Part shown: one piece after another, positions 16,348 to 23,743 of the stretch
Numbering within the stretch: the stretch's first letter is position 1
Layout of the letters: each line of letters starts with the position of its first letter
DNA from: Agrobacterium tumefaciens
GTDB taxonomy: Bacteria; Pseudomonadota; Alphaproteobacteria; Rhizobiales; Rhizobiaceae
Assembly: GCF_013318015.2 (NCBI RefSeq)
Contig: NZ_CP115842.1
Coordinates: 2,112,501 to 2,137,456 of the forward strand
Reading direction: 5' to 3'
Length of the DNA stretch: 24,956 nt
Position numbers and translations under genes: made by a program
The notes under the pieces: generated by a model
What the model was told of the DNA's origin: nothing
Databases searched by the model: none
The model's input: the letters and a program-made list of their open reading frames with translations, nothing else

Positions 16348-17585
16348 CAACCATCTACTACGAGACCTTGCCTGTCGCCCATCTGACTTTTGAAGGCGAA
16401 TGGAGGTTGGACTATGATCCGGGCTGGGAAGCGCGCCGCCCGGCCTTTCCGGTGTCGCTTACCATGCCGCTGCGTTCCGGATCCGTAGGTGCAGCGAAGC
16501 TGCTTCCCTGGCTTGCCAATCTGCTTCCGGAAACCCATCTTGCCGAGATCGGTCAGCGCTTCAAGGTTTCCCCGCAAGATATTGTCGGTCTACTTGCTCA
16601 TATCGGACGTGACACGGCGGGGGCACTGTCGATCGGGGAGCCGCGCAAAGCTGGCGTCAACCTCCGGCCGGTGCCGGACGAGCAGGCGCTGGAGCGTATT
16701 CTCAATGAACTTCCTGCCAAACCCTTTCTGGTCGGAGAGCGCGGTGTTTCCATGTCGCTTGCTGGCGTCCAGGAGAAACTGCCGGTGTTTGTTGACGGGA
16801 ACGGCCGTATTTCAGTTCCGGTTGATGGGACGCCATCCACGCATATTCTCAAGCCGGATACGAAACGCCTTGCGGGGAGCGTGGAGAACGAAGCCTTTTG
16901 CCTGTCGCTTGCACGTGCCTGCGGTCTTGAGGCTGCCGAGGCGACGATCGGAGTAGCTGGCAAGCGGCGTTATCTTCTCGTGAAACGCTATGATCGCTTC
17001 ACCGACCCTCAAGGCGAGATCCGCAGGTTGCATCAGGAGGATCTTTGCCAGTTAACCGGTTGCTTCCCCTCGCAGAAATACGAGCGATCCTCGACCGGCC
17101 GCGGCGTGACCATGAAGATGATGTTTGACGCCGTCAGCGATCTTGTTTCGCCTGGCGAGCGGTTGAAACTTCTCGATGCGGTGATCTTCAATGTCCTGAT
17201 CTGCAATTCGGATTCGCATGCCAAAAATTACTCTATCCTGATTGGTGCCGGTGGGTCCGCGAAGATGGCTCCACTCTATGACCTGATGTGCGCTGCCGTT
17301 TATCGCCAGGTCGACCAGAGCCTGCCGCAGGGGATTTTCGGTCGGTTCCATGCGCCTGACCTGCGGCGTGCCGACTGGCAGGCACTGGCTGATGACATTG
17401 GATTGAGCGGCGCATCGACACTGAAACGGGTGGGGGAGCTTGCAAAACTGGTCAGCGTCGCATGCGATGAGGTGGCACCATATATCGTCGCCCTCTCCAG
17501 CGATCCGACGAGGATTCTTGAGCGAATTACTCACAGCGTTCAAAAGCGGTGCCGGCGAATTCAGGAGCAGATGCATGATCGATGA
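16344..17585 (+). CDS. hipA: HipA-type serine/threonine kinase toxin (first module)
   Basis: A 413-residue HipA. Residues 1-100 form the N-terminal subdomain (couple_hipA type). The flexible loop with the autophosphorylated serine of HipA is seen as Ser138 in S-L-A-G-V-Q-E-K. Lys170 (HILKPD) is the nucleotide-binding lysine. VKRYDR (213-218) and HQEDLCQLTG (230-239) are family signatures. The catalytic Asp290 lies in N-S-D-S-H-A-K-N (288-295), and the metal-binding Asp313 in APLYDLM. All key residues are present, so it looks active. HipA of E. coli phosphorylates glutamyl-tRNA synthetase and causes dormancy; the target here is unknown. It overlaps hipB by 4 bp and the next small gene by 11 bp. 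Confidence 0.92.
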   Translation: MTTIYYETLPVAHLTFEGEWRLDYDPGWEARRPAFPVSLTMPLRSGSVGAAKLLPWLANLLPETHLAEIGQRFKVSPQDIVGLLAHIGRDTAGALSIGEPRKAGVNLRPVPDEQALERILNELPAKPFLVGERGVSMSLAGVQEKLPVFVDGNGRISVPVDGTPSTHILKPDTKRLAGSVENEAFCLSLARACGLEAAEATIGVAGKRRYLLVKRYDRFTDPQGEIRRLHQEDLCQLTGCFPSQKYERSSTGRGVTMKMMFDAVSDLVSPGERLKLLDAVIFNVLICNSDSHAKNYSILIGAGGSAKMAPLYDLMCAAVYRQVDQSLPQGIFGRFHAPDLRRADWQALADDIGLSGASTLKRVGELAKLVSVACDEVAPYIVALSSDPTRILERITHSVQKRCRRIQEQMHDR

Positions 17586-17715
17586 AACGCATCTTGACTA
17601 TAATCCGACCACTGATTTGGAAGTCTGTGCGGAATGTTTTGACCGCGAAGTGCTGTTTAGGAAGCAGTTCTACGATGACATCATGTTTCGCTATGCAGGT
17701 GTGCCAAAGCGATAG
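17575..17715 (+). CDS. 46-residue third gene of the hipBA operon
   Basis: The ATG at 17575 starts inside the last codons of hipA (overlap of 11 bp, another frame) and has AGGAG at 17562-17566, spacing 8 bp, which is strong evidence of translation. The product begins MIDETHLDYNPTTDLEVCAE and ends with FYDDIMFRYAGVPKR. It is acidic in the first half, has a Cys-x2-Cys (C-A-E-C), and a basic-aromatic tail. I recognise no family. Because it is coupled to a HipA kinase it may be an accessory antitoxin, a co-inhibitor or an adaptor, but this is inference only. It is not a HipS, which resembles the HipA N-terminal subdomain and precedes the kinase gene. Confidence 0.6.
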   Translation: MIDETHLDYNPTTDLEVCAECFDREVLFRKQFYDDIMFRYAGVPKR

Positions 17716-18165
17716 CCAGTAAGCGGGCGAACTTTCGTGACATGACGCCTGTTGTTTCAAAGTTCGAACCGCTGACGAGACGCGAGTTTTTACCACAATG
17801 CTACATCGGCAGCACAACGATCCGAAGCTCGACGCATTCAGGTTCGTGTCGCCTGAATGTCGTACCCGCCACCGGGACGTGCGACCGCGTGGATATGATC
17901 GGCCGGCTTCGGGAGCAGTAGCCGGTGTGTCAACCGACAGAGAATACTGATGGCTCGGAGGGCGGATCTTCATGCTCGGACGCTATATTGCGAACACATC
18001 GGGACCGTGGAGAGCAGCAGTCTTCTTCCTAGCCATGTGCGGGGGTGAACTCGCAGTTTGTTGAAATATAAATTTTGTGATTTAAATACAGATAATTGAG
18101 ATTGTTTATAAAAGTAATTTGTTAGGATTAAGGTAATTAGCCGCTGCTAAAGGAGCGTCCTCTTG
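17716..18165. other. Intergenic region, no gene recognised
   Basis: 450 bp. A long minus-strand frame over 17527-17973 is antisense to hipA and lacks a start signal. A 30-codon plus-strand frame at 17972-18064 ends in a hydrophobic stretch but has no support. From about 18055 to 18140 the DNA is strikingly AT-rich. Confidence 0.4.
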
Positions 18166-18354
18166 CTACAGGAAACTTGTCGCGCGCGGAATGTCCGCAT
18201 CGAGATCCCGATCGATGACGTTATAATCGGCCTCTGAAAATTCGGCGCTATTTTCTGTTTGCCTGCTGATCCACAGTACGCACTGTGAAATATCGTCGGT
18301 TTCGAAAACGGGCTCTTGCCTGTCAGGCCTGACCCACATCAACACGTAACGCAT
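18166..18354 (-). CDS. 62-residue hypothetical protein
   Basis: Starts at the ATG at 18354 (MRYVLMWVRPDRQEPVFETD) with GGAGC about 8 bp upstream and ends DLDADIPRATSFL. It is acidic, with no membrane segment and no signal peptide; not recognised. The frame continues upstream to 18540, but that part would cover the palindrome at 18414-18429 and has no ribosome binding site, so the short form is preferred. It is divergent from the LuxR-type gene. Confidence 0.5.
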   Translation of the reverse strand: MRYVLMWVRPDRQEPVFETDDISQCVLWISRQTENSAEFSEADYNVIDRDLDADIPRATSFL

Positions 18355-18413
18355 TGATATTGCTCCAGTTTGATTACAGGGCAAGTTAATATCTAGCTTA
18401 CCCCAGGTTTGCG

Positions 18414-18429
18414 TACCCCAATTGGGGTA
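18414..18429. promoter_or_regulatory. Perfect 16-bp palindrome TACCCCAATTGGGGTA
   Basis: The palindrome lies 60 bp upstream of the 62-residue gene start, where a promoter is expected. A further half-site TACCCC occurs at 18399-18404, 15 bp before the first half of the palindrome. It resembles GC-edged dyads used by LuxR-type regulators, and a LuxR-type gene begins 310 bp away. There is no T-run. Confidence 0.6.
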
Positions 18430-18737
18430 TGTCTGGCTGATCGGGTTCGGGTTTGCTCCAAGACGCTGACTGATGTCGTTAGGTGACGATAAGACGGCTG
18501 AGAAATGCAACGAGTGTCTTGCCGACGATTGAGCGCACATCCGTCCGGTCCGTCGTAGAAGCCCGTTGCGCCTGGAAGGCGTACCTACCTGCTGCAGTTG
18601 ATGGCTTCGGGAGGTGGATGAGAAACGGGCGGCTTCCAGCTCGACAAGTTTGTTTGTTCAAGTATGCATGAAAACAACTTCTGGATCTGGTGCTGTATTC
18701 TGGCTATACAAATATACTTTGGTGGGTGAGGGGGAAA

Positions 18738-19832
18738 ATGCCGGTTGATATCGCGGTTTTTCATAATCTGCTGAATCGTTTCCAGGATGCAGCGCTGGAG
18801 CCCTCGCGTTGGCCCTCGCTTCTGGAGCAGATTGCTGAGGCAACTGGCGCCGGCGGCATCAATGTCATGGCACCGGCAAGCTCCGGCTCGGTCGGAGGTA
18901 TTCTTTTCACCGAGAGTTTATCCTCGATCATGGAAGCCTATATAAACGACGGCTGGAACACGCGAGACCACCGGGCAAAATTCATACCGTTGATGAAGCG
19001 TAACGGAGTTGTCCTCGAGGAGGATTTCGTCCGTAAAGATGATCTCGATAATCTCGAATACTATAAATTCATGGCGAAGCATGGATTCCAGCATACAGCA
19101 GTCGTCAATTTTTCCTCAGGTGAGGACGATTTGTTTTTCGTCCTGCAACGCAGGCTCGGCGATGGTGGGTTCGGGAACGATGACCGGGTTCACCTCGCTA
19201 CTCTCAGAACCCACCTTCAGATGTCCGCGCGGATCATGGCACTGTTTTCGGCTGGCGACATGAGAGGACGTCTGGCCGCGTTTGAGCGTGCAGATGTTGC
19301 GTGCGTTTTCTTTGACCATCGTGGTCATGTGGTAATGGCTAACCAGAAGGCGGATTCGCTTCTCACCGGGGATGTCAGAATAGCGCATGGAAAAATCAGG
19401 GCAGCGTCGTCACGGGAGACAGTGGTCTTTGAGACGACGCTGAACAAGGTCATTCGATCGAATGATCTGGCTCACGGCGAAGTCGTGACGTTGACCCGTG
19501 GTGAGAAGAGGCCGTTGCTTGCGCGGATCGAAAGGGCTGGGCCAAATGTCCGCGACGTTTTCGCCAGGTCGTACGCAATGGTGCTGTTCGAAGATGTGAG
19601 TGATAAACGTTTCATTTCATATGACGTGCTTCATCATCTGTTTGGGCTGACGCCGTCCGAATGTAAAATTACGGCGCTTCTTGCCGACGGTGCCGATCTT
19701 AGAACCGTCGCCGGTCATTGTGGAATTCAGTATGAAACGGTTCGTACCCACATTCGGTCAATCCTGCGTAAAACCGGGACCGAACGACAGGCGGAGCTAT
19801 GTGTCCTTCTTGCTGGCATTCGGCTACGCTAA
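18738..19832 (+). CDS. LuxR-type transcriptional regulator
   Basis: A 364-residue protein. The C-terminal 65 residues form a LuxR/FixJ-type helix-turn-helix: FGLTPSECKITALLADGADL, then GIQYETVRTHIRSILRKTGT. The first 170 residues (FHNLLNRFQDAALEPSRWPS and onwards, GTGAGGINVMAP region, NDGWNTRDHRAKF) form a sensor-like domain common in rhizobial LuxR solos of about 370 residues; it does not show the acyl-homoserine-lactone pocket residues of LuxR/TraR. A PAS-like middle part (ADVACVFFDHRGHVVMANQK) follows. No receiver domain is present. GAGGGGGAAA directly before the ATG at 18738 fixes the start over the upstream alternative at 18690. The signal is unknown. Confidence 0.85.
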   Translation: MPVDIAVFHNLLNRFQDAALEPSRWPSLLEQIAEATGAGGINVMAPASSGSVGGILFTESLSSIMEAYINDGWNTRDHRAKFIPLMKRNGVVLEEDFVRKDDLDNLEYYKFMAKHGFQHTAVVNFSSGEDDLFFVLQRRLGDGGFGNDDRVHLATLRTHLQMSARIMALFSAGDMRGRLAAFERADVACVFFDHRGHVVMANQKADSLLTGDVRIAHGKIRAASSRETVVFETTLNKVIRSNDLAHGEVVTLTRGEKRPLLARIERAGPNVRDVFARSYAMVLFEDVSDKRFISYDVLHHLFGLTPSECKITALLADGADLRTVAGHCGIQYETVRTHIRSILRKTGTERQAELCVLLAGIRLR

Positions 19833-19860
19833 CACGCAAGGCTACTTCAGTATGCGGTGT

Positions 19861-20169
19861 TCAGCCGCATGATGCTGATGCCTGGTTTTTCGCATCATGC
19901 AAAAGTCTTTCCAGATCCTGCTTATAGGCCCGTAGCCCCGGATCGTGCAGGCATTGCTGTACGAGCCGCAGGCTTTCGGTGTAGAGAGCCACACCCGCCT
20001 TTGCTGTGCCGCAAATGTCGATTGCATTCCGGGCACGTGTTGCAAACGGTTAGATCTTCTCACTCATATACGTGTCCGAGCAGATATCCTTGCCAGGTAC
20101 CGCGTGTTCGCTTGCGGCGAAAGCAATCAGGGTTACGGCGCTGGTTCGGATGCATTTTTTAAATTGCAT
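19861..20169 (-). pseudogene. Small secreted protein interrupted by one in-frame TAA
   Basis: The ATG at 20169 opens a signal-peptide-like start (MQFKKCIRTSAVTLIAFAAS), continues GKDICSDTYMSEKI, and stops at TAA 20050-20052. In the same frame the sequence goes on PFATRARNAIDICGTAKAGV, LRLVQQCLHDPGLRAYKQDL, ending in TGA at 19861. The second part has natural composition with a Cys pattern and no further stop for 62 codons, so the TAA (for example from CAA) looks like a point mutation. The intact form would be a periplasmic protein of about 100 residues. The family is not recognised. Confidence 0.6.
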
Positions 20170-20395
20170 GTTTGAAGTCCCCAAGCTGAATCTTCGCATC
20201 TGGGAAGCTTGCGTATTGTCCGCGTCCTGGATGTGAGCGGTTAGAGACAAACAAAAAGACGGAGCTGTCGCATTCTCCAATTAGGGTACGATTATGGTGC
20301 CCGTTTATGATGGTGTCTGGCGCATCGTCAGCGCATCGGGCGAGGGATATAGCCTTGCGCTGAGGAATGATTCATCCGTTCAGCGAGAGGTTAGA

Positions 20396-21067
20396 ATGAA
20401 CTGGCGTGTAACTTTTCTTATCCTTCTGTCATCACTTTCCGTGTTTCCTTTTTCCGGACAGGCTGATGCACGGTGTGAACTGGCCCCGGCTAACGGTGGC
20501 CGATCTTACGGGTGCGGCGGTGGCTCTGCGCAACGACAATCATCTGGAGCTGATGCAGCCGCATTGCTGGGGCTGGGCATTGCTATACTGAACGCTCTAC
20601 CGGAACCCGAGGACAGACCTGTACAGACATTTCGTCCACGCTCGTCGGATAATATCGATCGGATGAGCCGGGCATTTGGCAGAGCAGGCGCAATTGCCAA
20701 CGCTGCAAGTACGCCCGATCCCAGACCGTCGGTTCAGAGGCCGGTTAGGAATGGCCAGGCCCCTTACGCGAATGATGATTGCGTAGCATTTAAACAGCGC
20801 AGTCGGGGCAGGATCGATTGGGACTACGTTGACGTCATCAACAAGTGCAATATCCCCGTACAGGTCGTCATGTGCTACTACATGCCCGGAGATGAGCGGA
20901 AATGTGCCGGCAAATCAGCTTGGGGTACGACCTCAACAATCGGTTCTCGTGGGAAAACAGTAAGCGTCTCGGACACCCGTTCGCACCCATACAAAGTAAA
21001 GTACTTTGTATGTGACATGAGTGGTGTGAGCAACAACAGCAAAATGTGCTTGCGACCCAAGGTGTGA
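20396..21067 (+). CDS. Secreted cysteine-containing protein of unknown function
   Basis: A 223-residue protein. Residues 1-25 form a signal peptide (MNWRVTFLILLSSLSVFPFS, cut near GQADA). Then comes a Gly/Gln/Ser-rich part (SYGCGGGSAQRQSSGADAAA), a short hydrophobic patch (LLGLGIAILNAL), and a Pro/Arg-rich linker. The C-terminal 95 residues carry six cysteines (DDCVAF, INKCNIPVQVVMCYYMPG, RKCAGKSAWG, YFVCDMSG, SKMCLRPKV), suggesting a disulfide-bonded periplasmic or secreted domain. INKCNIPVQVVMCYY is reminiscent of small extracellular domains found in rhizobia; I cannot name one. The ATG at 20396 has GAGAGG upstream. Confidence 0.7.
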   Translation: MNWRVTFLILLSSLSVFPFSGQADARCELAPANGGRSYGCGGGSAQRQSSGADAAALLGLGIAILNALPEPEDRPVQTFRPRSSDNIDRMSRAFGRAGAIANAASTPDPRPSVQRPVRNGQAPYANDDCVAFKQRSRGRIDWDYVDVINKCNIPVQVVMCYYMPGDERKCAGKSAWGTTSTIGSRGKTVSVSDTRSHPYKVKYFVCDMSGVSNNSKMCLRPKV

Positions 21068-21160
21068 TGTCTCATGGGCAGCGGTTTCTGTACGAGGAGC
21101 CGCTGACTGTATTTGATTATGTAATTCAAATTTTTGTATTGAGATATAATACTTAATACT

Positions 21161-21230
21161 CGGTACGGTTCTTTCTTTTGCACCGGCTCCCGGCGGCTGA
21201 GTTATTCTGCCACTTTTTCCAACACGGCTC
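21161..21230 (+). repeat. Diverged direct repeat, copy A
   Basis: Aligns without gaps to 21990-22059 (copy B), 55 of 70 positions identical by hand count. Of 15 differences, 13 are transitions. It contains the shared core CCGGCGGCT and GAGTTAT. No reading frame is shared between the copies. It directly precedes the antitoxin remnant. Confidence 0.7.
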
Positions 21231-21476
21231 GAAAATTTTGGAGCCTATCATCACGCTGCAGTCCGCGAGCCCGTCATTATCACCAAGAACGGTCGGCGTC
21301 GCCCCGTTGTGATTGCCTATGAGGACTATATGCGCCTCGCAAAGCGTGATCGCCGAGTCGAACTTTCGACGACGCTCGGCGACGATGACCTCGCCGCCAC
21401 TGAAGCATCGCAGATGGAGCCGGGTCTGGAACATCTCAACGCCGAACTGTTGACGGACAAGCATTCTGCCGACTGA
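21217..21476 (+). pseudogene. Phd-type antitoxin lacking its start
   Basis: The frame reads ENFGAYHHAAVREPVIITKN, then GRRRPVVIAYEDYMRLAKRD, then an acidic tail (LGDDDLAATEASQMEPGLEH and LNAELLTDKHSAD) to TGA at 21474. It is a clear Phd/prevent-host-death pattern, but no start codon is in frame: the frame is closed by a TGA in the upstream repeat, so the first 10-15 residues are gone. The antitoxin would normally bind its own operator with this missing N-terminus. It is followed by a toxin-like fragment. Confidence 0.7.
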
Positions 21477-21477
21477 A

Positions 21478-21585
21478 CCAAAGGTCGGCGGGCTGTTCAG
21501 ATATTCGCACCTTTGGCATTGGCCGCACCTCGAAGGCCGTGAGGAGGGCGACAAGGATCGACCGGTGCTGGTTCTGGCGATAGTT
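21478..21585 (+). pseudogene. N-terminal fragment of a PemK/MazF-like toxin or relative
   Basis: In the frame beginning at 21478: PKVGGLFRYSHLWHWPHLEG, then REEGDKDRPVLVLAIV. The G-R-E-E-G-x-K-D-R-P-x-L-V-L pattern is typical of a small alphaproteobacterial PemK-like toxin family and lies exactly where the partner of the preceding antitoxin should be. The frame is lost at 21585 where transposase sequence begins on the other strand. The assignment is from memory of the pattern. Confidence 0.5.
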
Positions 21586-21693
21586 GACGAAAGCTTCGAT
21601 GAAGCGGACGGGGTTGTCCGGGCCGACGTAACCATCAACCGCTTCCGGCAGAAGCAGCAATTGCGTGCGATCTGTTCATGAGAGATGTGCCAT
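21586..21693 (-). mobile_element. IS1182-like transposase N-terminal fragment
   Basis: On the minus strand from ATG 21693: MAHLS, a stop TGA at 21676-21678, then TDRTQLLLLPEAVDGYVGPD and NPVRFIEAFV. The block L-L-P-E-x-V-D-x-Y-V-G-x-D-N-P-V-R is the N-terminal signature of IS1182-family transposases. Only about 35 codons remain and the match ends abruptly at 21586, where toxin-like sequence begins on the plus strand. It is an insertion-sequence remnant, not an active element. Confidence 0.7.
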
Positions 21694-21756
21694 GGCAGAA
21701 TCCAGCGCAATATAGTGCTGTGTGGAATTAGCCAAGCCGTTTCAAGAAAGATTTAC

Positions 21757-21966
21757 GTGAGCGACAAACTACATCTGGAATTACAGGCGACCGATCTTCT
21801 GAAGATGTTCAATCAACTCCCACCTTTTGGGGATAAAGTCATTTTCCTTATAACGGCTTTATATGTGTCGGCTGCCGGATTGCCGCCAGCGGCGGTCTCC
21901 GGCGGCGATTGGCTCAGTCAGGTTGCCGTTGCTTATCTGGTGCGGGATGTTTGTTGCTGCAGTTGA
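21757..21966 (+). CDS. Possible 69-residue protein
   Basis: A GTG at 21757 opens a frame beginning VSDKLHLELQATDLLKMFNQ, followed by a hydrophobic stretch (VIFLITALYVSAAGLPPAAV) and a C-terminal RDVCCCS. A weak AAGAAAG lies upstream. No family is recognised. The region to 22134 is otherwise without a gene apart from repeat copy B. Confidence 0.3.
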   Translation: MSDKLHLELQATDLLKMFNQLPPFGDKVIFLITALYVSAAGLPPAAVSGGDWLSQVAVAYLVRDVCCCS

Positions 21967-21989
21967 TGTGGTTTGAGCGTCCGTGCACT

Positions 21990-22059
21990 CAGTACGATCC
22001 TTTCTTTGGCGCTGGCTTCCGGCGGCTAAGTTATGCCGCTACCTTTTCCGGCATGGCTC
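21990..22059 (+). repeat. Diverged direct repeat, copy B
   Basis: The partner of 21161-21230, same orientation, 829 bp apart. It ends 75 bp before the start of the second hipB gene, within its leader region. Confidence 0.7.
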
Positions 22060-22134
22060 AAATCACCGACTTGCGATTTATGTAAATGCTATTATATTGG
22101 CAGTAATGTCGTTTATTTGTATTTGGGTGATAAT

Positions 22135-22434
22135 ATGTTAGCATTTAGGATGGCATCCCCGGTGGAAGTTATCAGAGGTTTGGCGGACAGAATGAAGCGC
22201 CGACGGATTGAGCATGGATTGACCCAGCGTGAACTGGCTTCGAGATCGAATGTGTCCTACGGATCGTTGAGGCTATTTGAAGAAACCGGGAAAATTTCGC
22301 TCGAGAGCCTTGTGAAAATTGCGTTTGCCCTTGAGGCGGAGGCGGAGTTCGAACGCTTGTTTCCAGGTCGGCCGCCGCAGAATATCGATGATGTCATTGA
22401 TCGTCCTCTCAAGCAGCGTGTGCGCCGGAAATGA
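22135..22434 (+). CDS. hipB: HipB-like antitoxin, XRE-family repressor (second module)
   Basis: A 99-residue protein with a Cro/C1-type helix-turn-helix (LADRMKRRRIEHGLTQRELA, then SRSNVSYGSLRLFEETGKIS) and a C-terminal extension (FPGRPPQNIDDVIDRPLKQR). It overlaps the next hipA by ATGA at 22431-22434, so the two are translationally coupled. I chose the ATG at 22135 because GGGTGA lies 7 bp upstream; the next ATG at 22150 is an alternative. It shares only the general helix-turn-helix pattern with the first hipB, so the two modules do not look like recent duplicates. Confidence 0.88.
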   Translation: MLAFRMASPVEVIRGLADRMKRRRIEHGLTQRELASRSNVSYGSLRLFEETGKISLESLVKIAFALEAEAEFERLFPGRPPQNIDDVIDRPLKQRVRRK

Positions 22435-23696
22435 AGTTCAAGCCAATCCAGCAGATTAAGGTGTATCTGAATCTCGAAGGGAACGAGAGGAAACTCGGTA
22501 CCCTCGCCTGGAGTGGCAAGGAACGGAGGGCTTACTTCGAGTACGCGGCGGAGTTTCTGACATCGCCCCTTTTGATTTCTCCATTCCATATGATGGCGGC
22601 CACCGGGTTGATTGCGGCGCCTCGCGATCCGTTCGACGGGCTCCATGGGCTATTCAACGACAGCCTGCCTGACGGGTGGGGTCGTCTGTTGCTGGACCGC
22701 CGTCTACAGCGAGCGGGCATTGATTACACCCGGCTCACGCCGGTTGACCGTCTCTCGGCGGTGGGCAGAACGGGAATGGGGGCACTCTCATACATTCCGG
22801 AATTGCCAGACGATCAGAAACAACAGGCCGTCACTGATCTCGATTGGTTCGCTGATCAGGTGGAGTTGGTACAGACGGAGATGGACATCGCCGACATCGA
22901 TCGTTTGCAGGGCGCACAGGGCGGATCCGCGGGTGCACGTCCGAAGATTATGATCGGCTTCAACCAAGTGGAAAATACCTGTGTTCTGGACTACGGCCAG
23001 CCGTTGGGCGCGGGGTTTGAAAGGTGGATGGTCAAGGCACCTAGTTCCGATGATCCGCGGGAGATTGGCGCTGAAGAAAGAGCCTATGCGCTTATGGCGG
23101 TAGCTGCAGGACTGACGATGGCTGACACGCAGCTGTTGGAGACCCGGAAAGGAAGGCGGCTTTTCGCGACGAAACGTTTTGACAGGACACCTACCGGCAG
23201 GCTCCACATGCACACGGCAAGCGGCCTGTTGAATGCCGGCCATCGTGAGGCGAGTGTGAACTATGAGCAACTTCACAAGCTGACCCATATGATGACCCGC
23301 GACGCTGCGGAAGTCCTCAAGATGTTTCGAAATATGGTATTCAATGTCTATGCCAGAAATCGCGACGACCATGCTAAAAACCATGCATTTCTTATGGACG
23401 GGAATGGTAGGTGGTCTCTGGCACCCGCATACGATCTTACGTTTTCGTCCGGGCCAGGCGGTGAGCACAGCGCTGCAATAGCCGGGGAAGGTAGAACCCC
23501 CGGCATGTCTCACCTTTTGGCGGTCTCCAAAGCGGCTTCGATCCCGGATCAATATGCCAGGGAGGTTATAGAGCAGGTTCGAGAGGCCGTAGATCGGTGG
23601 CCCCAGTTTGCGGAAGAAGTTCGGCTATCCAGATCCCGTACTGCTGAACTCGACAAATTCCTGAATGGTAATCGGCTGGCTGATCGGCAATTTTAG
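22431..23696 (+). CDS. hipA: HipA-type kinase toxin (second module)
   Basis: A 421-residue HipA family kinase. The N-terminal subdomain includes LHGLFNDSLPDGWGRLLLDR and RLSAVGRTGMGALSYIPE. The loop serine is Ser166 in G-G-S-A-G-A-R-P-K. Further features are Lys202 in WMVKAP, the FATKRFDR block (245-252), the catalytic Asp312 in N-R-D-D-H-A-K-N (310-317), and the metal-binding Asp335 in LAPAYDLTF. All catalytic elements are present. This branch (GSAGARPK, D-x-x-H-A-K-N-H) differs from the SLAGVQEK type of the first module and probably has a different target. No third gene follows; a short secreted-protein gene lies on the opposite strand. Confidence 0.92.
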   Translation: MKFKPIQQIKVYLNLEGNERKLGTLAWSGKERRAYFEYAAEFLTSPLLISPFHMMAATGLIAAPRDPFDGLHGLFNDSLPDGWGRLLLDRRLQRAGIDYTRLTPVDRLSAVGRTGMGALSYIPELPDDQKQQAVTDLDWFADQVELVQTEMDIADIDRLQGAQGGSAGARPKIMIGFNQVENTCVLDYGQPLGAGFERWMVKAPSSDDPREIGAEERAYALMAVAAGLTMADTQLLETRKGRRLFATKRFDRTPTGRLHMHTASGLLNAGHREASVNYEQLHKLTHMMTRDAAEVLKMFRNMVFNVYARNRDDHAKNHAFLMDGNGRWSLAPAYDLTFSSGPGGEHSAAIAGEGRTPGMSHLLAVSKAASIPDQYAREVIEQVREAVDRWPQFAEEVRLSRSRTAELDKFLNGNRLADRQF

Positions 23697-23743
23697 TGGC
23701 CCTTGGCGGCGCTCATCGGTTTAGGTGAACGTCAAGCCGTGCC

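Noticed and set aside
17052..17973. Minus-strand frames over and after hipA
   Set aside because: Antisense to hipA or without a start signal; no motif.
21068..21110. CAGCGG...CCGCTG stem after the secreted protein gene
   Set aside because: The arms are only 6 bp with a 15-nt loop and there is no T-run directly after it, so I do not call a terminator.
22788..23552. Minus-strand frame of 254 codons
   Set aside because: Antisense to the second hipA, which has complete catalytic motifs.
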